Part shown: positions 25,601 to 32,758 of the stretch, piece by piece
Layout of the letters: every line of letters begins with the position of its first letter
Position numbering within the stretch: position 1 is the stretch's first letter
From: Cohnella endophytica
GTDB taxonomy: Bacteria; Bacillota; Bacilli; Paenibacillales; Paenibacillaceae
Reading direction: 5' to 3'
Length of the DNA: 64,000 bases
Assembly: GCF_003628305.1 (NCBI RefSeq)
Contig: NZ_RBZM01000010.1
Span: 62,001 to 126,000, forward strand
Made by a program: the position numbers and the translations under genes
Notes under the pieces: model-generated
What the model was told of the DNA's origin: nothing
Databases searched by the model: none
Seen by the model: the letters and a program-made list of their open reading frames with translations, nothing else

Positions 25601-26463
25601 TTCAGGGTAATGGTCTCTACCTTAGTCCCCCAAGTATCCCAGTTCGCCAAGTTGGGCAACGAGGATTGACGAATTTTGGTTCCGTTGACGTAGAGGCTTA
25701 TCGTCTGCGTGCTGCCGTTCGCGTTGCCGTACTTCAGCGTCGCGTTGTAATTTCCTGCGGACGCTACGTTAACCGTAAAGGTCGTCGTCGCGCCTTGCGT
25801 CCAGTATCCGTCAACGAAACCGGTTCCGGAGTAGCCCGTATGGTCCGTATTCACTTTCGCTCCGCCGGTCAGCGCTGCCGATTCGGCTTGGTAGACGTTC
25901 GAAGGCGTAGGCGTCGGAGTTGGAGTAGGACCGCTGGCGCCGTAGATTTCGAACTCGGACAATTGCCCTGCCGGCCAGCCCGTATTCGCGGTGAAGTTCA
26001 GGCGGACGTAACGCGTGCTTGCCGCCGTGAAATTGATCGTGACCGAGTTGTTCGCAACCGAAGGGTTGAAAACATAACCGGCGGAGCCTACGAGGTTCGT
26101 GAAAGTCGAGCCGTTCGTGCTGCCTTGAACGGTCAGCGTCTGCGTACGCGTTCCCCATCCCGCAGGAAGCTTTAGCACGACCTGATCGATGCTCGTATTC
26201 GCGCCGAGATCGATCTGAACCCATTGCGGGAACGCGTTGTTCGTGCTTTCCCAATACGTGGCTTGATTGCCGTCGTTCACGTTGGTCGGCGTGTAGACGT
26301 CGGCTTGGCCGCTCGCCGATACGGTTTTGCCTAGTGCGAGGTTAGAACCGCCTGCGGCCGATGACGTGGAAGGATAAAGTGTAAGCTGCGAGAGCAGGAC
26401 AACGAATGCCAGAAACAAAATAACGACGGGGTTTCTTTTTAGCGATTCGTTCATCGATAACAT
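22615..26463 (-). CDS. Secreted GH87 alpha-1,3-glucanase (mutanase), multidomain
   Basis: A 1,282-residue secreted enzyme. Signal peptide; F5/8C-like discoidin domain (about 38-175); CBM6/35 domain beginning VYQAESAALTGG; a long Thr-Pro linker; a second discoidin domain; two CARDB-like segments (NPDLTITGMSW, SSDLVATAAW); then a right-handed beta-helix catalytic domain from about residue 760. This order matches the characterised GH87 enzymes of Bacillus circulans and Paenibacillus. Asp1040 (FADGINM) and Asp1063-Asp1064 (TGDDSF) have the same 23-residue spacing as the catalytic aspartates reported there. It would cut alpha-1,3-glucan of fungal walls or dental polysaccharide. ATG 26463 is set by AGGAGG six bases upstream. 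Confidence 0.9.
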   Translation of the reverse strand: MLSMNESLKRNPVVILFLAFVVLLSQLTLYPSTSSAAGGSNLALGKTVSASGQADVYTPTNVNDGNQATYWESTNNAFPQWVQIDLGANTSIDQVVLKLPAGWGTRTQTLTVQGSTNGSTFTNLVGSAGYVFNPSVANNSVTINFTAASTRYVRLNFTANTGWPAGQLSEFEIYGASGPTPTPTPTPSNVYQAESAALTGGAKVNTDHTGYSGTGFVDGYWTQGATTTFTVNVASAGNYNATLKYGNANGSTQTISLYVNGTKIRQSSLPNLANWDTWGTKVETITLNAGNNTIAYKYDAGDTANVNLDQITLDPTSATPTPTPTPTPTPTPTPTPTPTPTPTPTPTPTPTPTPTPPPGGNIALGKPITANSSTFTFVATNANDNDVNTYWEGGGFPSQLTLDLLANQNITSIVLKLNPAAAWSTRTQTIQVLGHDQNTTTFSNLVSAQTYTFNPATGNTVTIPVTATVKRLQLNITANSGAPGGQIAEFQVYGNPAPNPDLTITGMSWTPTSPLESNPITLNAVVSNIGNASSPATTVNFYLNNQLAGSAPVGALTAGQQTTVSLNVGTQNAATYTVSSKVDENNAIIEQNKANNAYTNPSSLVVAPVPSSDLVATAAWNPSNPSAGNTVTFTANLGNQGNIASASGAHAITMVIKNSAGATVQTLNGSYNGALAAGQFVNVNMGTWTAVNGSYTVTTTVAVDANEVAIKQANNTSTTSLYSGRGANMPFNVIEAELPSNATNGTRLVPNFTPGDFAGEASGRSAVYLDATGKYVEFTLTSPANAFVLRNAVAENTTGTVSIYADGVSKGKFNVTSKFSYVYATPSTLGRLGYDNSGSKAYWLYEDSQLMLDQVYPAGTKIKIQKDAGDVPWIYVDMIETENVAPAASNPDPSKYVQVSATKSIDQALTEFRQDNTKKGIFIPAGTWTINSKIFIYGRATEIIGAGPWYTKLTAPQDQSNTDVGFNIASTANGSTIKDLSAWGNYQYRVDGPGKFIDGNGMQNVTIQNIWAEHFICLYWGVGASNNTFKNNRIKNMFADGINMTNGSNNNIIDNNYARATGDDSFAEFSAIDAGGSYNVGNQFTNLTAVAVRRAAAFAAYGGSGNTFQNLYAADTLTYPGLTISSLSFGYNTLGFGDVDTVFDGITLDRTGGDFWTSVGADDKINDYQNFGAIWFFGGDRVFKNILVKNVDINNSVYFGLMFQSKSPENLPMQNVRIQNVNINNPTRYGIKLVASAEQGQGPVYGGASFTNVKINNPGVQAIYGESKNPNFTVTRVSGNNW
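25396..25511 (-). repeat. Thr-Pro hexanucleotide repeat encoding a linker
   Basis: An imperfect GGTGTT/GGAGTA/GGCGTC tandem array encodes about 18 Thr-Pro pairs between the CBM6 and second discoidin domains of the glucanase. Codon variants are grouped in blocks, a sign of slippage growth. A shorter Thr-Pro array is in the SLH gene at about 42480-42535. Confidence 0.85.
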
Positions 26464-26496
26464 AAACAACCTCCTGGTATGAAGTTTTTTTATTCG

Positions 26497-26510
26497 ATAA
26501 TGCGCTTTCA
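26497..26510 (-). promoter_or_regulatory. Possible cre (CcpA) site upstream of the glucanase
   Basis: On the minus strand TGAAAGCGCATTAT matches the Gram-positive cre consensus at the left half (TGAAAGCG) but has two mismatches on the right. It lies between the promoter region and the ribosome binding site, where CcpA would act as a roadblock. Carbon repression of a glucanase is plausible; evidence is weak. Confidence 0.3.
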
Positions 26511-26823
26511 TTTTACTAAGGCCGTAAGCCGTTTTTTATTACCTCCTTTACTGTGCAATTTCGAGAGACTCATCCGGTATGAAACTACCATGAGGTTATA
26601 TTACGGTCTGGCGAACTTAGCATAAATCAGTTGTATCTCTTGCTGAAGATGCATTCCTACGCTAATCGTGTGTAATTTTATTGCAAAAGGTGTTGATCGC
26701 CCGATCGACAACCGCCTGGAACCATAGACGCAATTCGAAACCCGATCCATTTATTGACATCGTGTGTTTTTCTATGTGTTTAAGGTTTAATTTGATTTTT
26801 AAGTAGGTCGTTTCCTTAACATT

Positions 26824-26832
26824 TGGTATAAT
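26824..26832 (+). promoter_or_regulatory. Extended -10 promoter of the EamA gene
   Basis: TGGTATAAT is a perfect TGn-extended -10. No good -35 is found 16-18 bases upstream, as is allowed for extended -10 promoters. It lies 65 bases before the coding start. Confidence 0.6.
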
Positions 26833-26896
26833 ATCTAATAGGAACTGGCGTTCCCTTCGGGTAGAAGAAGATATTTCTTAGAAAGAAGGAATGGTT

Positions 26897-27778
26897 TTGC
26901 CTCGTCTGCTTTATACCGCATTGATCTTATTGAGTCTCATCTGGGGAGGCTCCTTTTTCTTTATTAAGCAACTGCTGCAGGATTTCGGTCCATGGACCAT
27001 TGCCTTTCTCAGATCTAGTTTCGGCTTAGTTACGATAGCGACGATCATGCTTATTTTGCGAAAGCCCTTTGAAATCGGGAAAATCCCGTGGATCCCCATG
27101 GCGGTTATGGCCTTATTCAATACGGCGATTCCTTGGGCGATCATCGGATTTAGCGAGACGAGATTAACGAGCGGCATGGCATCCATCTTAAATGCGACGA
27201 CGCCGCTGTGGACGATCGTCGTGGGTGCGCTTTTTTTCAAAGCAGTCACGAATCGGAAACAATGGTTCGGTATGGGAATTGCCTTTATCGGACTGATTAT
27301 TTTACTAGGAATAAATAAAGATTCGATTATCTCGGTCGATTTGTTAGGTTTTGCTTGCATGATTACGGCCACGCTGTGTTATGCGATCGGCTCGCAATTG
27401 TCCAAACGGCTCAAGGGAGTATCGATGTATCAAATCACATTCGGCACATTGCTCTGCGCGATGCTGGGGAGCGGAAGCATGGCATTTACGTTCGAACGAG
27501 TCTCGTTGCCGCACATCGCATCGGGCACGAACATCGCGATGTTGATTGGATTAGGCGTATTCGGATCGGGCATCGCCTACATTCTCTTTTATTATATGAT
27601 CCAGAAGGGGAGTCCCGAATTCGCTACGATGGTTACTTATCTTGTGCCGGCAAGCGCGATTATTTGGGGCAGCACGCTGCTGAACGAGCCGATCCATTGG
27701 AATTTATTGACGGGGCTAGCATTCATTCTGGGGGGAGTCTTCTTAGCGAATCATAGAAGGAAGACGGCGAAACAATGA
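26897..27778 (+). CDS. EamA/DMT family transporter
   Basis: A 293-residue polytopic membrane protein, about ten helices, two EamA repeats. The motif LSLIWGGSFFFIKQLL opens repeat 1; SGMASILNATTPLW and ATMVTYLVPASAIIWG are the typical ends of each repeat. Substrate unknown. AGAAGGA lies six bases before TTG 26897; ATG 26891 in the same frame would have no spacing, so TTG is preferred. The MerR regulator follows 54 bases later and may be co-transcribed. Confidence 0.87.
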   Translation: MPRLLYTALILLSLIWGGSFFFIKQLLQDFGPWTIAFLRSSFGLVTIATIMLILRKPFEIGKIPWIPMAVMALFNTAIPWAIIGFSETRLTSGMASILNATTPLWTIVVGALFFKAVTNRKQWFGMGIAFIGLIILLGINKDSIISVDLLGFACMITATLCYAIGSQLSKRLKGVSMYQITFGTLLCAMLGSGSMAFTFERVSLPHIASGTNIAMLIGLGVFGSGIAYILFYYMIQKGSPEFATMVTYLVPASAIIWGSTLLNEPIHWNLLTGLAFILGGVFLANHRRKTAKQ

Positions 27779-27832
27779 GTTATAGCAGTGCTCAAGCTTT
27801 CTATCCAATTCCATCGGAATGAGGTTGTTTTC

Positions 27833-28693
27833 ATGCGACAGGATCAACTGTATTCCATCGGTCAAGCTTCGAAAATATGCAATTTGAGCATTCAGACGCT
27901 TCGCTTCTACGATAAGATCGGTTTGGTCCATCCGAGTGAAACGGATAAGCACTCCGGTTACCGGTATTATTCGAATCTTGATCTCCTGCATATCAAAATC
28001 GTTCAAGGCTTGAAATCGCTGAATTTCAAGCTAGAAGAAATCAGCCATACGTTAAAAAGCGAGAAGTTAGACCGCATCATGGCAATGATGAAAACGAAGC
28101 ACGAGGAAACTTTGCAGGAGGTTCGAAGGCTGGAGAAGGTCGCGACGGCTATCGAACAAAGAATGGCGCAAGTAAATTTTCTTCAAGCCTTGGGCGGTGA
28201 GTTTAAGGAGCTTGATATCCTGGTGGAAATGAAACATTATCCGGATCGCCATGTCGCTTTCGATCGGGGGCGCTATGCTTGCGGAATGGAACCTTCTGTC
28301 GTGCGGTTTACCGAGCTTTTTCATAAGGTAGAAGAAAACGGTCTGACGCCTAACGGTTATATCATGACTGTGTACCATGAGAATATTATGATCTTCGATC
28401 GCCAAGACTCCGATATCGAAGTCTGCATCCCCGTCGATAGCAGGGGGACGACAGCGGATTTCACGCGAACCATCGCCGGCGGAGAATATATTACCGCTCT
28501 CTACTGTGGCGTACCGAATGAAGAATCCTGCAAACGGATCTACGGGAAGCTGCTCGAATGGATGAAGACTAACGGCTACGAAGAGAGCGGCCCCGCAATA
28601 GAGCAATACTTGGTGGATATGACGCAGATGGGCAAGCCGGAAGAGTTTATCGTGGAGCTGCAAGTTCCCGTAATTAAAGGGTTGACTCTATAG
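27833..28693 (+). CDS. MerR family regulator with GyrI-like effector domain
   Basis: A 286-residue BmrR-like activator. The N-terminal MerR winged helix (YSIGQASKICNLSIQTLRFYDKIGLV) is followed by a coiled-coil dimer helix (about 75-110) and a C-terminal GyrI-like/SOUL-type ligand-binding domain. Such regulators sense lipophilic cations and activate efflux genes; the adjacent EamA transporter is an obvious candidate target. ATG 27833 is preceded by GAGG eight bases away. Confidence 0.88.
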   Translation: MRQDQLYSIGQASKICNLSIQTLRFYDKIGLVHPSETDKHSGYRYYSNLDLLHIKIVQGLKSLNFKLEEISHTLKSEKLDRIMAMMKTKHEETLQEVRRLEKVATAIEQRMAQVNFLQALGGEFKELDILVEMKHYPDRHVAFDRGRYACGMEPSVVRFTELFHKVEENGLTPNGYIMTVYHENIMIFDRQDSDIEVCIPVDSRGTTADFTRTIAGGEYITALYCGVPNEESCKRIYGKLLEWMKTNGYEESGPAIEQYLVDMTQMGKPEEFIVELQVPVIKGLTL

Positions 28694-28747
28694 TTGCTAT
28701 AGGGTTTATTGTGTTCTCATCCGAACAATTCGAGGGGGAGAATAGCA

Positions 28748-29686
28748 ATGAATCTGATATTGGGAACAGGTCCATTAGCGATGTCGGTCATGAAGGAGCT
28801 CGTAAAAAACGGCGAACAGGTGAAAATGGTCAGTAGCAGCGGGAAGGCCGCGGTGCATCGGGGGGTACTGCTGGAAAAAGCGGACCTTATGGACGGAGCC
28901 CAAGCGGCTAGGGTAATGAAGGATGTCCGGATCGTTTATCACTGTGCACAGCCAGCCTATCACAAATGGGAAAACCTTTTTGCTCGCATGCAGAACAATA
29001 TTGTAGAAGGTGCTTTGGCTGCGGAAGCCAAACTGGTGGTCGCGGAAAATTTATATATGTACGGCTTCGTAAAAGGGAGCATTCATGAGCAACTGCCGGA
29101 TGCCCCGATTTCCAAAAAAGGCAAGATCAGGGCGGAGTTGTCGCAACGGTTAAAGCAGCTTCATCGAGACGGGGTATTACAGGTAGCGATAGGAAGAGGA
29201 TCCGATTTTTTCGGTCCCACCGTACGCAATTCTTCCGTGGGAGGTCGATTTTTCCAGCCGATCGCGGAGGGGAAACCTTGCTCCGTGCTTGGGAATCCGG
29301 ACAAAAAGCATACGTATACCTTTATCGACGATTTCGGCAAGGCGCTTGTAACGCTGGGAAATCATGAGGACGCCTTCGGTCAAGTCTGGCATGTCCCGAA
29401 TGCGGATACCGTTACTCCCCGACAGTTTGCCGAAATGGCTTATCGGATTGTCGGCAAACCGGTGAAGGTGAAGTCGATGGGCAAGAGTATGCTCCGATTG
29501 GGAGGGTTGTTTATTCCCGAGGCGCGCGAGAGCGTTGAAATGATGTACCAATTCGACAACGATTTTATCGTCGATAGCCGTAAATTCAGCGAGCGATTCG
29601 GCGTGACGGCAACGCCGATGGAGCAAGCTCTCGCCCAAACGCTGGAAGGGTATCTCGCGGCTCGCAAAATGAAATTCTCCTCATAA
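28748..29686 (+). CDS. NAD-dependent epimerase/dehydratase family protein
   Basis: A 312-residue extended short-chain dehydrogenase-like protein. The N-terminal LILGTGPLAMSVMKEL replaces the usual GxxGxxG, giving GTGPLA. The active-site tyrosine region is unusual (ENLYMYG), with no clear YxxxK. The C-terminal half (HTYTFIDDFGKALVTLG, WHVPNADTVTPRQFAEMAYRI) matches NAD-dependent epimerases. It may bind NAD(P) but lack standard chemistry. GGGGGAG precedes ATG 28748. Confidence 0.82.
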   Translation: MNLILGTGPLAMSVMKELVKNGEQVKMVSSSGKAAVHRGVLLEKADLMDGAQAARVMKDVRIVYHCAQPAYHKWENLFARMQNNIVEGALAAEAKLVVAENLYMYGFVKGSIHEQLPDAPISKKGKIRAELSQRLKQLHRDGVLQVAIGRGSDFFGPTVRNSSVGGRFFQPIAEGKPCSVLGNPDKKHTYTFIDDFGKALVTLGNHEDAFGQVWHVPNADTVTPRQFAEMAYRIVGKPVKVKSMGKSMLRLGGLFIPEARESVEMMYQFDNDFIVDSRKFSERFGVTATPMEQALAQTLEGYLAARKMKFSS

Positions 29687-29768
29687 ACGTTTACAGCCGC
29701 TACCGATTCCGATACCTTGAGAAAAGAAGAATTCGTCGAGGGGTGTCCAAATCGAAGTGGGAACAAAC

Positions 29769-30758
29769 ATGAAGAAGAGGATAAACAAGCTTACACTCCT
29801 AGCGATAGGGGCTCTGCTCTTATTAACAACGGCCCTGCCTTTAACGGCGAATGCCGCACAGGAGAAGCCGATTGCAAAGGTACAAGCAACGATTAAGTTG
29901 GATGGAAAAGATATAAAAACGGATTCCGTCAGAGAGATTGCGGGAAGAATGTATTTGCCTGTCGCGCAATTGTCCATGATGTTCGGAGCGCAGGTCAATT
30001 GGAATCAAGACAATGAAGAAGCGACGATTACTACCGTGTATGGAGATCGTATCCTATTAGGTAACGGAGTACCTGTCGTATACTTCAACGGCGCTCGTTA
30101 CATAATGGACGCTGCTCCCTTTACGTCGGATGGGCGTATGTATATTCCTTTGCGCGATGGAGCGGAGATGCTGCACGCGAAAGTAAGCTGGAACGACGAA
30201 GAGCAGATCGTATCGCTTGAATCGGTTCCGCTGTCCGTCGCAACGGAGCAATTCGGTCTAACCGAGATCGTCAAGCAGGCAGGCGTTAGCCAGGCTAATC
30301 TATTGAAACGCAACGGACTGAACCCGGAAGACGGCGTCGAGGCGGGAGCGAAGCTACGAGTCGTCATGCCGTCCATTCTAAGCCACGAGGCAAAGCCGTT
30401 TACGGAAGCGGAGTGGCTATTGCTGGCCAAGATTACGCAGGTTGAAGTCGGCGACGAGTCCTATGAAAGCCAGTTGGCGGTAGCGAATGTCATACTGAAT
30501 CGGGTCAAAGATTCGCGGTTTCCGGACACGGTTCGGGACGTCGTCTATTCCGGCAAGCAGTTTCCGCCCGCCCATAACGGATTATTGGATAAAAGCGTGC
30601 CGAAAGCCAACGCGTTGCGCGCTGCCAAGGATGCGCTGAACGGCAAGAACAATGTCGGGGATGCCGTGTATTTCTTCAATCCCAGGGTAACGAAGGGCAA
30701 GTTCTGGTCCAGTCTGACGGTGATCGATACGATCGGGTCTCATCGTTATGCCAAGTAG
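29769..30758 (+). CDS. Secreted SleB-type cell wall hydrolase with stalk domain
   Basis: A 329-residue exported protein. Signal peptide (MKKRINKLTLLAIG...ANA), then a copper-amine-oxidase-N-type 'stalk' domain (about residues 35-155, RMYLPVAQLSMMFGAQVNW and GRMYIPLRDGAEML), a short LysM-like stretch (GVSQANLLKRNGLNPEDGV), and a C-terminal hydrolase_2/SleB domain (about 215-328) with WLLLAKITQVEVGDESYE, containing the catalytic Glu, and FFNPRVTK. It would cut spore cortex or vegetative peptidoglycan. ATG 29769 is used; GTG 29757 is an alternative. A terminator follows. Confidence 0.88.
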   Translation: MKKRINKLTLLAIGALLLLTTALPLTANAAQEKPIAKVQATIKLDGKDIKTDSVREIAGRMYLPVAQLSMMFGAQVNWNQDNEEATITTVYGDRILLGNGVPVVYFNGARYIMDAAPFTSDGRMYIPLRDGAEMLHAKVSWNDEEQIVSLESVPLSVATEQFGLTEIVKQAGVSQANLLKRNGLNPEDGVEAGAKLRVVMPSILSHEAKPFTEAEWLLLAKITQVEVGDESYESQLAVANVILNRVKDSRFPDTVRDVVYSGKQFPPAHNGLLDKSVPKANALRAAKDALNGKNNVGDAVYFFNPRVTKGKFWSSLTVIDTIGSHRYAK

Positions 30759-30784
30759 GATCAGATAGAATGGGAACAAAATCG

Positions 30785-30830
30785 AAAAGCCTCCAAAACC
30801 ACTATTAAAGTGGGGTTGGAGGCTTTTTTT
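30785..30830 (+). terminator. Terminator of the SleB-type gene
   Basis: The outer stem (AAAAGCCTCCAA with TTGGAGGCTTTT), an AA/GG internal mismatch and an inner CCAC/GTGG stem are followed by seven T. The A-rich 5' side lets it act on both strands. Confidence 0.9.
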
Positions 30831-30854
30831 ATGAGGGCAGTCTCTTCGAATCCG

Positions 30855-31922
30855 TTAAACATGTAGGACATCCTCGCTTGAGAGAACGCGATTGCGCCCG
30901 GCCATCTTGGCTTGGTACATCGCTTGATCCGCGCGCTCGATCAGGGAGCGAGTATTCGCGCCTTCCTGAGGCACGATGGCGGAAACGCCTAGGCTAACGG
31001 TTACAAAGGGGCTTGCGTCGGAGAATGCATGAGGCAAGCGCAACGTTTCGACCTCTTGTCTCATCCGTTCGGCGATATGCACGGCATCGGACAGCGCAGT
31101 ATCCGGCAGCAGAGCGACGAATTCTTCTCCGCCGTAACGGGCCACAAGATCGCTTGGCCGATTGACGGCGCGGCTGAGCGCCTTCGCGACTTCCCGGAGG
31201 CAATGGTCGCCTTCCATATGACCGTAGTTGTCGTTATATTTCTTGAATTGATCGACGTCCAGCAGGATGAGGGAAAGCGGGAGCCCGTTCGAACTATCGA
31301 AATGGCGGCGCTTTAACAGCTCGAATTCCTTGTCGAGCGTCCGATCGAAGCAGCGGCGGTTCGCGACGAGCGTCAGCCCGTCCGTGTCGCTCGCCTGCTG
31401 GAGCCGGACAACGAACTGTTCGAGCTTCTCGTTGGACTCCAGCAGCTCGATTTCCTTGGCTTTGCGCTGCTCGATTTCCTCGTCCAGCTTCGCCTTGATG
31501 GCTTCCAGCTCTTTGCGTTTCAAGTGCAGCTCCAGGAACACCTTGACCTTGCTGAGCAGAATATCCGGATCGACGGGCTTAAGCAAATAGTCTACGGCCC
31601 CCGACAAGTAACCTCTGAACACGCTGCGGTCTTCCTTGTTAATCGCCGTGACGAAGATGATCGGGATGCGGCATGTCGCTTCGTTGCCCCGAAGAAGCTC
31701 GGCGACTTCGAAACCATCCATGTCCGGCATGTTGACGTCTAGCAAGATGAGCGCGAAATCGTTCCGAAGCGTCAATGACAACGCCTCGTTGCCCGAACGC
31801 CCCGTATACACCTCGCAATCCAACTGCTTCAGGATCGTCTCCATCGCGAACAAATTTTCCGCGCGATCGTCCACGACCAACACTTTTGCTGTTATTTTGT
31901 CTTGCGGCTCCATGAAGCTCAT
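30855..31922 (-). CDS. Response regulator with GGDEF diguanylate cyclase output
   Basis: A 355-residue PleD-like protein. A receiver domain (about 10-130) has the DD acidic pair in VVDDRAE, phospho-acceptor in LILLDVNMPDMDG and Lys in LLKPVDP. A coiled coil (about 132-185) leads to a GGDEF domain with catalytic RYGGEEF and an intact RxxD inhibitory site (RPSD) five residues before it. It should make c-di-GMP when phosphorylated. ATG 31922 overlaps the cheR stop as ATGA with GGAGGAG upstream, so it is the last gene of the kinase operon. Confidence 0.92.
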   Translation of the reverse strand: MSFMEPQDKITAKVLVVDDRAENLFAMETILKQLDCEVYTGRSGNEALSLTLRNDFALILLDVNMPDMDGFEVAELLRGNEATCRIPIIFVTAINKEDRSVFRGYLSGAVDYLLKPVDPDILLSKVKVFLELHLKRKELEAIKAKLDEEIEQRKAKEIELLESNEKLEQFVVRLQQASDTDGLTLVANRRCFDRTLDKEFELLKRRHFDSSNGLPLSLILLDVDQFKKYNDNYGHMEGDHCLREVAKALSRAVNRPSDLVARYGGEEFVALLPDTALSDAVHIAERMRQEVETLRLPHAFSDASPFVTVSLGVSAIVPQEGANTRSLIERADQAMYQAKMAGRNRVLSSEDVLHV

Positions 31923-32758
31923 CGTTCTCCTCCATATGCGAATCTGCGATAGATTTTCCAAGGCGCGGATACGGCCTCGTACTGGTCGGCAAGCGGCGTG
32001 AAATCGAGCGTCTCCTTGCTGCCTAGGCACAGGAAGCCGCGATTGACGAGGCTTTCGTCGAAAAGTCGCAGCACTTGGACCTGCAGCTCGCGATTAAAGT
32101 AAATGAGCACGTTGCGGCATACGATCAAGTGCATCTCTCCGAAAGCATGGTCGGTGACCAAGTTATGGCTCGCGAACACGATATTTTTCTTCAAATCCTC
32201 GTTCAGCTTGGCCATGCCGTACTTGGCGTGATAATAATCGGAGAAGGAACGAGTCCCTCCCCCCGCGTGGTAGTTTTCCGTGAACGTACCGATGTTCTCG
32301 ATCGGATAGATGCCTTGCTGCGCAATCTGCAACGAGCGTTGGTTAATATCGGTCGCGTAGATTTGCACGCGGTCGTAGAAGCCTTCTTCTTGCAGCAGGA
32401 TCGCCATCGCATAGGCTTCTTCTCCCGTCGCGCAGCCCGCATGCCAGATCTTGACGAAAGGGTAGGTCTTAAGCAGCGGGACGACCTTACTCCGCAATTC
32501 CGCGAATAACGGCGGATCCCTGAACATCTCCGTCACCGTCACCGAGATATCCATCAGCAGTTCATTCGCGAAGGTCTCGTCGTGCAGCGCCAGCGGGATG
32601 AGCTCCGACAAGTGGGCGACTCCCGCTTTTTTCATAATGTAATCCAACCGTCTCTTTAAAGATTCGGGCGCGTATTGGCGAAAATCGTAACCGTACTTCT
32701 GCGCGATAGCCTCCAGCAGCAATTCTAGCTCCAGCTTTCTGGTCCGGTTGTCGTTCAT
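31919..32758 (-). CDS. CheR-type protein-glutamate methyltransferase
   Basis: A 279-residue SAM-dependent methyltransferase. The N-terminal helical CheR domain (YGYDFRQYAPESLKRRLDYIM) precedes the SAM-binding domain with HAGCATGEEAYAMAILL and NVLIYFN. CheR normally methylates chemoreceptors, but no receptor gene is near; here it is translationally coupled (ATGA overlaps) to a hybrid kinase and a diguanylate cyclase, as in CheR-linked sensor systems. Targets could be the kinase itself or distant receptors (inference). Confidence 0.92.
   Translation of the reverse strand: MNDNRTRKLELELLLEAIAQKYGYDFRQYAPESLKRRLDYIMKKAGVAHLSELIPLALHDETFANELLMDISVTVTEMFRDPPLFAELRSKVVPLLKTYPFVKIWHAGCATGEEAYAMAILLQEEGFYDRVQIYATDINQRSLQIAQQGIYPIENIGTFTENYHAGGGTRSFSDYYHAKYGMAKLNEDLKKNIVFASHNLVTDHAFGEMHLIVCRNVLIYFNRELQVQVLRLFDESLVNRGFLCLGSKETLDFTPLADQYEAVSAPWKIYRRFAYGGER

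Larger units (their letters stand above)
26464..26890. other. 427-base divergent intergenic region
   Basis: This holds the upstream regions of the glucanase (minus) and the EamA gene (plus). Visible elements are a weak catabolite-responsive-like site and an extended -10 promoter, listed separately. I see no gene or terminator in the rest. Confidence 0.5.
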
